Shown piece by piece: positions 45,825-54,400 of a stretch of DNA of 64,000 nucleotides. The notes below the pieces were generated by a model. It was not told the origin of the DNA and searched no databases. It was given only the letters and a program-made list of their open reading frames with translations. Within the stretch, counting starts at the first letter, position 1. Each line of letters begins with the position of its first letter. The DNA is taken from positions 1 to 64,000 of the forward strand of contig NZ_FRAD01000006.1 of NCBI RefSeq assembly GCF_900142225.1. Reading direction: 5' to 3'. Position numbers and translations under genes: made by a program. The DNA comes from Hathewaya proteolytica DSM 3090. Lineage in GTDB: Bacteria; Bacillota; Clostridia; Clostridiales; Clostridiaceae.

Positions 45825-48461
45825 CTACTCACCTCCTGCGTTTGCTCCAAACTCAAGACAAATATCTTTACTTGCACAATACATACAATGTTTACCATGT
45901 ATGCAATAAAACTTCCTATCTACTATAGCTTTCTTTATATCATCATCTGTAACTTCTTCGTTTACTTTTTTTAATGATATATTAAGAAAATACTCTCTTA
46001 ATCTCATTTCTTGTGACATATTAGTTGTTATGATAGGAAATGCTTTTTTGTTCTTATTGTACTTTTTCATATAGTTTATAAATCCATATATATCTTTATA
46101 AACTGCCGAAATTATTTGTGTTTTTTCAAGTTCGTCTGATATACGAAATCTCGTTTCGATGATATCATATTGCTCTTGAATTACCTTTTTAATTATCTGA
46201 TCATTGTATAGCTTACCATTTAACTCCTTTTTTGTTCTGTTACTAATAAGCATTTTTAAGTAAGTGTGAATTAAAAAACGATCTCTAAAAATTGTACGTC
46301 CCTGCCCCAATCCTTCAAGCGCAAATCTATATGGACATAATTTCAATTTTTTACGTTCCTCATCACTTATAGCATCAATTACCTCTTCAATTTCCTTTTC
46401 ATCTGATTCAATTGACAAATGTTCCAAATATGTATTCGAATTAAATGATGAATATTTCCTTACTTTAACACCTAACAAAGTAAGCATGTAAAACAAATCA
46501 TTATCCTTATTATCTTCAGTTCGAACATAACTTAATTTACAACCTACTCTATTAAACTCAAGACCATACAGTAATGCATATCTCTTAAAATTACGATATT
46601 CCATTTTAGATTTAAGAAATACCTGATATTTCCATTCAAGAGCCTGATAGCTATATTCAAAAAATTTAATATCTAATGGCCAAGGCAATCTTTCATCCTT
46701 ATTTGAACATATATCCTTATCGCTTAAACAACAAAAATGATATGTCACTTTTTGAGGATCTTGTACAGCACTTCTGAGAATATCTCCATCTATTTGATCA
46801 AAGTTCCTTACAATCCAATGGGCTCCTCTTGCTGCATTTTCATCTTGACTTAAATAGTAACTCATTGTTTGCTTCAAAGAATTAAATGTTCCAGTATCTG
46901 GTAAATCCGACTGTTCTAGTCGATCTAATAATCGCCCAATAACATTGTGCATTTCATCATCTAAGTCTTTAATATCATTCATCCTAGAAATAATAAATTT
47001 TCTTATTTTCTTATAAAACCTGCTAAAATTATCACTTCCCGAATCAAAACTTTCAAAAAATGAATTGATAATCTTTTCCAACTCAGTCAGTGCATTTTTT
47101 AATTCTATAAGTAGATCTAAATCAACTGTAAAATACCCTACCTTATCTTTGTCTTCATGTTTTTTATTTGCATTTTTTATCAACTGACCTATTTTATAAA
47201 GAATACCTGTTATTGTATTCTCTTTTTCAATATACGGTTCAATCATATTAAATGTACTAACTAACTGTCCTGGGGTAGTTTCAGCAATAATACCGGAATT
47301 TAAACATTCCTTTATATCAGAAAAATTATCTATTTTCACACATTTGCTTTCACTGTCCCACATATTAGTAGTAGCTATAAAAAAATGACCTATCGGATAA
47401 TCCAGGAAATGTCGTTCTCCAAATTGCTCTGGAAAATATGCTCTTAAAATATCATTTACTTTACCTGATGCAGAATACAACTGTTCTCCCATAAAAGCTA
47501 ACGGAGTTTTAGGTTTATCACCTTTGTTATTAACAGTTTTTGCCTTATCAAAAAGCATTGCCACATAGTTCGCAAATTCTGTTGTATTACTAAACTCTAT
47601 AACCTCTAAATCATTTAAAATCTTATTCTTATCTATAAACTCTCCATTTGACAAATGTCCAATATAATCAGCCAAAACATTTGACTTGTAAGAATTAATA
47701 AGCAATGGCATCGGTGTAAACTGATTCACGCTTTGATTATTAATTGGTAAGTCAAAAATAGAATATATATTCATCCAGGTATCATAAATTGATGCATACT
47801 GTTTTTGATAATTAAATAAAAGTATGACATCCTTATATTCGCTAATATCCTCTATCGCACATAACATAGCAGGCGTAAATTGATGTATTCCATGAATTAC
47901 AATTCTATCTCTTTCAATAAGTGATAAATCAACATTATCCTTATGGTATTTCAAAGCTTCATCAATAGCTTTTTCAATTATTGATTTTGATTTCACTCTC
48001 TCGAAGTCAAAAGATGATTTATCCTTCTTGTCAATTATTTTATATAGTTCCACCAAATATCTTTGATCAATGTTTAATTTATCGCTGCTCATTTTATCTG
48101 AGTTAATACTTAGTTCCTTGAACATCCTTATACACGAAACTATTGACCTAGTATTAAATAATAGGGAGCGCTTTACATTCTCTAAACTAGCAGTTTGTAG
48201 ATTCAATTCACTAATTGCATTATCTACTTCCATTATTTGACGAACATTTGTATTTATATCGTCCCAATTTTCATATAAGCTATTTACAAGAGTTCTAATC
48301 GTAGCAGTTGCTTGTCTGGTTTTAAGTAGTGGATATGTCTGGTTCATACCATTAACCATTGTTTGTGATACACAAAAATGGGCACAATCCTTTATTTCAT
48401 TCCAAAATGGTTCACAGTCAATTTCATATGGATTTGAATAAGTATATATTTTTAATCCCAT
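45825..48461 (-). CDS. AddB-like protein with iron-sulfur cysteines
   Basis: The start MGLKIYTYSNP is set by GGAGG and lies just past the stop of the UvrD gene, giving 878 residues. The layout recalls AddB: an inactive helicase-like body (for example DRIVIHGIHQFTPAML), an LCPYRFALE segment as in RecB-family nucleases, and a C-terminal Cys cluster C853, C859, C862, C868 that could hold a 4Fe-4S cluster. I do not see the Asp/Glu/Lys set of an active PD-(D/E)XK site between them. It probably forms a dimer with the adjacent UvrD-type protein. Confidence 0.65.
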   Translation of the reverse strand: MGLKIYTYSNPYEIDCEPFWNEIKDCAHFCVSQTMVNGMNQTYPLLKTRQATATIRTLVNSLYENWDDINTNVRQIMEVDNAISELNLQTASLENVKRSLLFNTRSIVSCIRMFKELSINSDKMSSDKLNIDQRYLVELYKIIDKKDKSSFDFERVKSKSIIEKAIDEALKYHKDNVDLSLIERDRIVIHGIHQFTPAMLCAIEDISEYKDVILLFNYQKQYASIYDTWMNIYSIFDLPINNQSVNQFTPMPLLINSYKSNVLADYIGHLSNGEFIDKNKILNDLEVIEFSNTTEFANYVAMLFDKAKTVNNKGDKPKTPLAFMGEQLYSASGKVNDILRAYFPEQFGERHFLDYPIGHFFIATTNMWDSESKCVKIDNFSDIKECLNSGIIAETTPGQLVSTFNMIEPYIEKENTITGILYKIGQLIKNANKKHEDKDKVGYFTVDLDLLIELKNALTELEKIINSFFESFDSGSDNFSRFYKKIRKFIISRMNDIKDLDDEMHNVIGRLLDRLEQSDLPDTGTFNSLKQTMSYYLSQDENAARGAHWIVRNFDQIDGDILRSAVQDPQKVTYHFCCLSDKDICSNKDERLPWPLDIKFFEYSYQALEWKYQVFLKSKMEYRNFKRYALLYGLEFNRVGCKLSYVRTEDNKDNDLFYMLTLLGVKVRKYSSFNSNTYLEHLSIESDEKEIEEVIDAISDEERKKLKLCPYRFALEGLGQGRTIFRDRFLIHTYLKMLISNRTKKELNGKLYNDQIIKKVIQEQYDIIETRFRISDELEKTQIISAVYKDIYGFINYMKKYNKNKKAFPIITTNMSQEMRLREYFLNISLKKVNEEVTDDDIKKAIVDRKFYCIHGKHCMYCASKDICLEFGANAGGE

Positions 48462-48462
48462 T

Positions 48463-51400
48463 TTACATTTCCTCCAATAGTTTTCCCCACGTATTTCCCT
48501 TAGAATCAGTCTTATCAAACCAACAGAACTTGTTTATAGCTCTTGTTAGTGCAACATAAAGAATACGTGCTTCTTCCATCTCTATTTCATCTAACTCATC
48601 TTCAGTATAGAAATATTCATTAGCCATAGATTCACCATCGACACTAATACAATATCCAACCTTACCCTCAACGTAAGTAACATCTAAACCATTTCTATGC
48701 ATCGTATCTATCGAATCTGTTGTTATAGGCATAATTACAGTGTCATATTCAAGTCCTTTTGATTTATGCACAGTTGTACAAATAATTTTTACATAATCTC
48801 CGCCATCGGAAACCGAACGTGAAGTTTTTTCAGAACCCATATTAATCAAAATATGAAGTGATTCATTTATAGAATCCAATGTTAGATAACTATATTTTCC
48901 TTCCTTTGATAAATCTTCAAATACTAAATCATAGTTACTTCTGTAATGAGCTTGTTTAGCTTCATCTAACGAATATTTTTTCCACGGTTTCGTAGCATCG
49001 TAGATTTTTCTCATTACCATCAAAACTGGCTTACTTTGAATTTCAAATACTAACTGCGCCCAAGTTAATCCTAAAGTATTCAAATAGAACTGATCTAAGC
49101 AGTTTACTAAATAATCCATTTTTTCTTGTTCATTTAATTTCACTAATTTTTCTACAGGAAACTTAATATTTACATTATTCGATAATAACAAGTCAAATAA
49201 GTATACTGGGTTTCTTGGATTTGATAATGCTGACGTTAACTTACATAAATCTATGCTAGATTGAAGTTTATATAAATCGCCATTCGAATCACTTTCGATC
49301 ACAATATCTTCCTGATTTCTTGCTTTACGTAAAATCGACGCAATTTGATAATTAGTTCTTACCAATACTGCAATAGTCTTTTCTGCATTTGAAAGTTTAT
49401 CGAATGATTCACTAGACTCAATAACACTTTTTCGTTCCTTGATGATTTCAAAAAGCTTTTTGTATACAACATCTTCTTTTTCATCGTCTTTCGTATATTG
49501 ATAAACCTCTATTAAATCACAATTACCCATAGAAGTATTTTCGTTTACACCAACTAAACGGTCACCAGGTTCAACATATGGTATCAATTTTTTATCTCCC
49601 AATGAATTAAACAATACCGCGAATTTATCAAGAAGCCTTCTGTCTGTTCTATAATTAATATTTAATGTATAATCCCTCCATTCATCAGAATCACAACCCA
49701 TTTTTTTAAATGCGTCCATTGTAGCGCCCCTGAATCTATAAATACACTGTTTCAAATCGCCAACAATAAAGAATTTAAATTCAAGTTTCTTTTGCATTTC
49801 TAAAAAAGCAACTATCTGTGAGTCATCTACATCCTGAAATTCATCAATAAATATAAATTTATATTGATACAAATTCTTATTGAATGAGTCATCATTTACA
49901 CATTTGTTCAGATACAACATATATTCAACAAGGCTAACTGAATTATTCTCATATAAATACTCTGAGTATTCCTTTTCAGTTGCAATAATTACATCCTGAA
50001 TAATTTCCTTCATATACGGTATTTCAGAAACTGGGCTACCAAAAACATCTTCCGTAGCATCTTTAATGTCATAACCTTTGTTGTACAACATATCAGAAAA
50101 CCTTAACAACAGTTTTCTAAATTCATACATACTGCCAGGTATTGTGCCAAAAAACATAGCTTCTTCATCATTTTTCTTTTTCAAATATTCATTGAAGTAT
50201 TTGTCAAATATTTTTTGTTTTTGAAAATTCCCACTAACAGTAGCAAAATCAACACCTATGCCAAGTGGCAGAGATGTATCTTTTATTACAAGATTTGAGA
50301 AACTATGGATTGTTGAAATACGCATATTTTCAATGCCAGAAATCATTTCAAGATATTTCTTTTCTCTTGTAAGAACAAAATAATTCATGAATGCTTGTTT
50401 AAGTCTACTTTTCATATTAGTTGCTGCTTCTGTAGTAAAAGTTAACATTGCAATTTCATTTTTTACATCAAGAATATTTGCCCCACTAGATTGATGACAA
50501 ATATACGATATTCTGGAAATCATTGAATAAGTCTTTCCAGTTCCTGCTCCTGCTTTTACAACTATATTTTTTTCAATCGGTGCATGCTCTACCAAATATT
50601 GCTGAAGATTAAACTTTGATTTGTCTGCAATTAGAGAAACGATTTTAATCTCATCGTCTGAAAATTTTCCATTTTCAATTACTATATTGCCATCAACACA
50701 ATCTTTAAGATTTTCAATATAGAAGACTTCGAAATTGAAAAATCCTATATACTCCTCAAAATTCTTTATCTTATTTTCTTGATTTGAGTTAATAATAAAA
50801 TTTCTACCCTTAAGGTAAATCCCATCAGAATTAAACTTAGAGTAAATATTCTGAGCTATCTGTTGTACACCTTCTTTATTACAAAGAAATACCGTCTGTT
50901 TTACACCCTTAAAATATGCTTTAATTATCTCATCAATATCAGTTATTCCAATATCGCTTCCATATACTCGAAGTTCTGAATAAGGATCTATATTCGCGTC
51001 TTCCTGTTGTTCAATAGATGATTCGAAGTGTAATCTACAAGTCTTATATACTTCTCCAACTAATTTATCATAAACTGGTTGATTCGTTTTTTGATAAACT
51101 CCAGCAATCTTCATTGCAAACTTAGTTGGATTTTCTATATCATCTCTAAATAATGTAAATTCCAGCTCTGACACCACTTTTAAGCCACATTGTTTATAAT
51201 CAGCCTCCGATAAAAATGGATAACATACCATATCCATAATTAGTGGATTTACGTTATATTTATTATTAAATGTATTTAGTAACGCAAATTTATAACTTCT
51301 AGCTTGTTTTTTAGGCGATGAAACAGGTTCATCATATAATGTTGTTTCAATACAATCAGGATTATGAACTTTAATAATATTCGAAAGATGCCATCCCTTT

Positions 51401-51576
51401 ACTTCGATTACAAGCACACCCATATGCTCCATCATCAAACAGAAATCAAATTGCTTTCCATTAATCTCACGATTGTAATAGCATACAATTTCATCTGGTA
51501 AATTAGATTCTATACATTCATATACCTTTTGTTCGCCCTTGTATGTTTCATCTTTAATATCCATCATCATAGCCAT
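48463..51576 (-). CDS. NERD-domain UvrD/AddA-like helicase
   Basis: This 1037-residue protein has an N-terminal NERD nuclease-related domain (about 12-130) with FDFCLM and VIEVKGWH, where Asp and E-x-K fit a PD-(D/E)XK centre. A superfamily 1 helicase follows: motif I KAGAGTGKT (341-349), motif II FIDEFQDVDDSQ, motif III VGDLKQCIYRFRGA, motif V TTVHKSKGLEYD and motif VI YVALTRA. It probably unwinds and cuts unmarked or invading DNA together with the AddB-like product. It is the first enzyme gene behind the XRE regulator. Confidence 0.85.
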   Translation of the reverse strand: MAMMMDIKDETYKGEQKVYECIESNLPDEIVCYYNREINGKQFDFCLMMEHMGVLVIEVKGWHLSNIIKVHNPDCIETTLYDEPVSSPKKQARSYKFALLNTFNNKYNVNPLIMDMVCYPFLSEADYKQCGLKVVSELEFTLFRDDIENPTKFAMKIAGVYQKTNQPVYDKLVGEVYKTCRLHFESSIEQQEDANIDPYSELRVYGSDIGITDIDEIIKAYFKGVKQTVFLCNKEGVQQIAQNIYSKFNSDGIYLKGRNFIINSNQENKIKNFEEYIGFFNFEVFYIENLKDCVDGNIVIENGKFSDDEIKIVSLIADKSKFNLQQYLVEHAPIEKNIVVKAGAGTGKTYSMISRISYICHQSSGANILDVKNEIAMLTFTTEAATNMKSRLKQAFMNYFVLTREKKYLEMISGIENMRISTIHSFSNLVIKDTSLPLGIGVDFATVSGNFQKQKIFDKYFNEYLKKKNDEEAMFFGTIPGSMYEFRKLLLRFSDMLYNKGYDIKDATEDVFGSPVSEIPYMKEIIQDVIIATEKEYSEYLYENNSVSLVEYMLYLNKCVNDDSFNKNLYQYKFIFIDEFQDVDDSQIVAFLEMQKKLEFKFFIVGDLKQCIYRFRGATMDAFKKMGCDSDEWRDYTLNINYRTDRRLLDKFAVLFNSLGDKKLIPYVEPGDRLVGVNENTSMGNCDLIEVYQYTKDDEKEDVVYKKLFEIIKERKSVIESSESFDKLSNAEKTIAVLVRTNYQIASILRKARNQEDIVIESDSNGDLYKLQSSIDLCKLTSALSNPRNPVYLFDLLLSNNVNIKFPVEKLVKLNEQEKMDYLVNCLDQFYLNTLGLTWAQLVFEIQSKPVLMVMRKIYDATKPWKKYSLDEAKQAHYRSNYDLVFEDLSKEGKYSYLTLDSINESLHILINMGSEKTSRSVSDGGDYVKIICTTVHKSKGLEYDTVIMPITTDSIDTMHRNGLDVTYVEGKVGYCISVDGESMANEYFYTEDELDEIEMEEARILYVALTRAINKFCWFDKTDSKGNTWGKLLEEM

Positions 51577-51582
51577 AGTAAG

Positions 51583-51828
51583 TTACCTCTGTTCTCCATC
51601 CTGAATTATTTCATCACTAATTTCATCATCTGGAACATATTCCATTATTTGTCCATAATCAGCATCTAATGCCTTACAAATTCTACTTAAAATTGCCATA
51701 GCAACATATTCATTTTTTCTCAATTTTGTCATTGTATTTGGTGCAATGTCCGCTTTTTTTCGTAAGTCTGCTTTACTCATTTCATAATCAACCAATAGTT
51801 TCCATAATCTTTTATAAGATACTGCCAT
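51583..51828 (-). CDS. XRE regulator heading the Dnd/effector operon
   Basis: The start MAVSYKRLWKLL follows GGAGGTTCTT, giving 81 residues. A helix-turn-helix covers most of it (MSKADLRKKADIAPNTMTKL). It is a Cro/CI-type repressor or activator. It lies 6 bases upstream of the NERD-helicase gene and just downstream of a promoter framed by an inverted repeat, so it very likely controls its own operon. Confidence 0.88.
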   Translation of the reverse strand: MAVSYKRLWKLLVDYEMSKADLRKKADIAPNTMTKLRKNEYVAMAILSRICKALDADYGQIMEYVPDDEISDEIIQDGEQR

Positions 51829-51887
51829 AAGAACCTCCACATTAAGCAAAATATCATTAATAAGTTATTCTAATTTCACTATCATAG

Positions 51888-51916
51888 ATTATATCACGAT
51901 AGTATCAAAATCGCAA
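51888..51916 (-). promoter_or_regulatory. Promoter and operator of the Dnd/effector operon
   Basis: On the minus strand TTGCGA (51911-51916), 17 bases and TATAAT (51888-51893). ACTATC and GATAGT flank the -10 element as an inverted repeat. TCGCAA and TTGCGA repeats lie just upstream (to about 51940). This fits autoregulation by the XRE protein. Confidence 0.75.
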
Positions 51917-52120
51917 TCAATATTCGCAAGTTTTTGCGATACATTAAATACATTTCTACATATCTTCTCGAGTTGTGAACCGTATTAAATCAAACTATAT
52001 TTTAAGGGACATATATTTTAAAACAGAAAATAAAGGAAAATATTTATATTAGCTATTGTACTTATTATCACTTGTTCTTTTTCTGATGTTAAATATATTC
52101 TTAAAGTGAGTCCTTCTGGT

Positions 52121-52137
52121 AGGTTCACTATGAACCT
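52121..52137. other. Palindrome AGGTTCA-cta-TGAACCT
   Basis: A perfect 7 bp inverted repeat with a 3-base centre lies upstream of the effector operon and just outside the terminator. It contains both GTTC and GAAC, the core reported for phosphorothioation in some Dnd systems. It may be a regulator site or a chance match. The remainder of 51917-52120 shows no gene. Confidence 0.45.
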
Positions 52138-52150
52138 CACCTCAATCCAC

Positions 52151-52193
52151 AAAAAACACGTAATTTCCCCTTGGTGGGAAATACGTGTTTTTT
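52151..52193. terminator. Bidirectional terminator between conjugation genes and the Dnd operon
   Basis: AAAAAACACGTAATTTCCC pairs with GGGAAATACGTGTTTTTT with one bulged base and gives T-runs on both strands. It ends the conjugation operon (stop at 52224) before the Dnd promoter. Confidence 0.85.
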
Positions 52194-52223
52194 CATGCTC
52201 CTTAATCTATATATTATTAAAAA

Positions 52224-52484
52224 TTACCCTATAATTAAAAAATATCTATTAGAGGAATTACTTCCATTCTCCCTATAACGTGACTCTTTTCTAAGCAAGC
52301 CACAACGAATTAAGTCAGCTATGGCTCTCTTTACTGTACTCCTTGACATCGATGTGTCTTTTGCAATAGTATTAATTGCTGGCCAGCACTCACCCTTTGC
52401 ATCACACCTATCTTTTAGATACATATACACACACTTAGCACGAGATGGAAGTTCCTCTTTATAAATACTTCCAAAAAAGCTCAA
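52224..52484 (-). CDS. Helix-turn-helix protein (HTH_36 type)
   Basis: This 86-residue protein has a winged-helix form. CWPAINTIAKDTSMSRSTVK RAIADLI is the recognition part near 38-64, typical of HTH_36 proteins found at the N-terminus of replication initiators and in conjugative elements. It lies 12 bases after the coupling-protein gene. It is probably a regulator or a replication accessory. Confidence 0.75.
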   Translation of the reverse strand: MSFFGSIYKEELPSRAKCVYMYLKDRCDAKGECWPAINTIAKDTSMSRSTVKRAIADLIRCGLLRKESRYRENGSNSSNRYFLIIG

Positions 52485-52496
52485 TGAAATACCCCC

Positions 52497-54344
52497 TTAT
52501 GTCCTTAGTATTGGTTTACGTTTTGGATCTACTTTACTTCCATCTGTTTGTTCATGCCCAGGAGTATGAAGTATACCTCCTTGTCTCTTTACCGTGGATT
52601 CGGTAGTTTCTTCTTCATCTATTGCATCAGTCATATGCTGACAAAGAACATTTTCTTCTAAGGTCTGCTTGTCGGCATAGCGTACCTTACGATGGGACTT
52701 TTCCTCCATCTCATATGGCTTGTCAAAAGTGATGCCCCAATCCAAAAACAATCGAAGTTTTGTTTGCATTGGATGTACACCTGTTTTCATAATTACAAAG
52801 TTTCCTTTAGGCAAGGATTTTAACTCATCTGCCGTAAGTAGTGGTCGCTCAATCATCTGTAAACTTTGAGAGGGATCATTTTTCCCTCTGCTGATGCTTC
52901 CACTCATAACTGTTCTACTGCCAAGTGCTTTAGATAACACCTGAGCTGTTTCTGAATTTGGTGCAAACCCTCCAAATATAGTGAGTTGACAGTTATCAGT
53001 TATAATCTCACTACCTTCTTTTCCATAGTTTTTATCAAGCTGTGCAAAGGATTGAATGATTGGTACAATAGAAATTCTTCTTGATCTCCCTGCACTAAGC
53101 ATCATTTCGAAGGATTCTATCTTTGGGATAGTACCTATTTCATCTGCATATATCATCACACGATTAGGAAGTTTACCACCATTTTCATCCGCTACTGTTA
53201 ACATTTCACGGTAGAACTGTTGCAAAAATAAACTGACCATGAAATACTTTGTATTATCTTCTTCCGGGAGTATAAGAAAGATTGCAGACTTTTCGTAGCA
53301 GAAAGTTTCCGCATCAATTGTTGTATCAAAGCACAATATCTGCTCCATTTCAGAATCAAGAAATGCATTGAGTCTTGATAGTACTGTAGAAAGAACAGAA
53401 GCCATTGCCTGCTCTGCTGAATTAAGAGCTGCACCAGCAAACCATCTAGCTTTATGATCAGGAGGAAGTTTATCCATCAATAATTGAAACTGGCTTTTCC
53501 CTTTCACCTTGCTTGGTGCCATTAAATCCTGAACCAATTTAAACACACTTATGATATGTCTTGTATCTATTATATGTCCATCTTCCTCAGTAGGTGGGAG
53601 ATATTCTGCTACAAGCAAAATAACTGCTGTCAGAAGTCCTTCTGCAGCATCATAGAAGAATGCATTTTGTCCATAAGTTGAACTGTCACCACCCGAATTT
53701 ATGATTGTCTTTGAAATTATCTTTGCATATTTTTCTGCTTTGGCTCTTGCAGATAGATTATTGTTGTTTTTTCGATAAGCATCCATATATTTATTAACTA
53801 AATGCAGAAGATTATTTCCATCACTACGTGTGGGATTTCTTAAATCAATAACTGCAACTTTATATCCATAATTCTCTTTTGTTATCGTTCCATAGTTTCT
53901 AGCTAAATCTCCCTTTGTATCAGTGGTTATAAAACTCATCCCACTCGCACATGCATATTCTAGGTTTGGATATAGAAAAAAGGCTGTTTTACCAACTCCT
54001 GCTGCACCAATCATAAGACAGTGAACATCTCCTGTATCTACAAGTCCTACAATATCTCCTTTATTTCCTTTACATCCAACCACTAATCCCTGTATCAAAT
54101 TACCACTCTCATCACGTGGAAGATTCTTACCCTTTCTCCATTGTGATACTTTAAAAGGAATATGCTCATATGTTTTAATAATTTCCTTTTGCGTAGCAAA
54201 GCGAGCAACTCCATGTTGGCCATCACCTACTGTTTTTGATTTGATTCCATTTAAGGTATAGTAACTGGCAATTAAAGACAACCCACCAATAACTAAAAAC
54301 ATTAAAGAACCAACTCCTATCAATAAAAATACCTGTGATTGCAT
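52497..54344 (-). CDS. VirD4/TraG-type coupling ATPase
   Basis: The ATG at 54342-54344 follows GGAGG with 8-base spacing, giving 615 residues. An N-terminal membrane anchor (FLLIGVGSLMFLVIGGLSL) is followed by Walker A GAAGVGKT near 115-122, FITTDTKGDLARNYG, and Walker B MIYADEIGTIPK near 400. Such coupling proteins hand the relaxase-DNA complex to the type IV secretion channel. The relatives are those of Tn1549-type and clostridial elements. Confidence 0.92.
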   Translation of the reverse strand: MQSQVFLLIGVGSLMFLVIGGLSLIASYYTLNGIKSKTVGDGQHGVARFATQKEIIKTYEHIPFKVSQWRKGKNLPRDESGNLIQGLVVGCKGNKGDIVGLVDTGDVHCLMIGAAGVGKTAFFLYPNLEYACASGMSFITTDTKGDLARNYGTITKENYGYKVAVIDLRNPTRSDGNNLLHLVNKYMDAYRKNNNNLSARAKAEKYAKIISKTIINSGGDSSTYGQNAFFYDAAEGLLTAVILLVAEYLPPTEEDGHIIDTRHIISVFKLVQDLMAPSKVKGKSQFQLLMDKLPPDHKARWFAGAALNSAEQAMASVLSTVLSRLNAFLDSEMEQILCFDTTIDAETFCYEKSAIFLILPEEDNTKYFMVSLFLQQFYREMLTVADENGGKLPNRVMIYADEIGTIPKIESFEMMLSAGRSRRISIVPIIQSFAQLDKNYGKEGSEIITDNCQLTIFGGFAPNSETAQVLSKALGSRTVMSGSISRGKNDPSQSLQMIERPLLTADELKSLPKGNFVIMKTGVHPMQTKLRLFLDWGITFDKPYEMEEKSHRKVRYADKQTLEENVLCQHMTDAIDEEETTESTVKRQGGILHTPGHEQTDGSKVDPKRKPILRT

Positions 54345-54400
54345 TACATTAACCTCCATTTCTAAAATGTCTTAGGTAAATTAAAACTGTCCAATAGATT

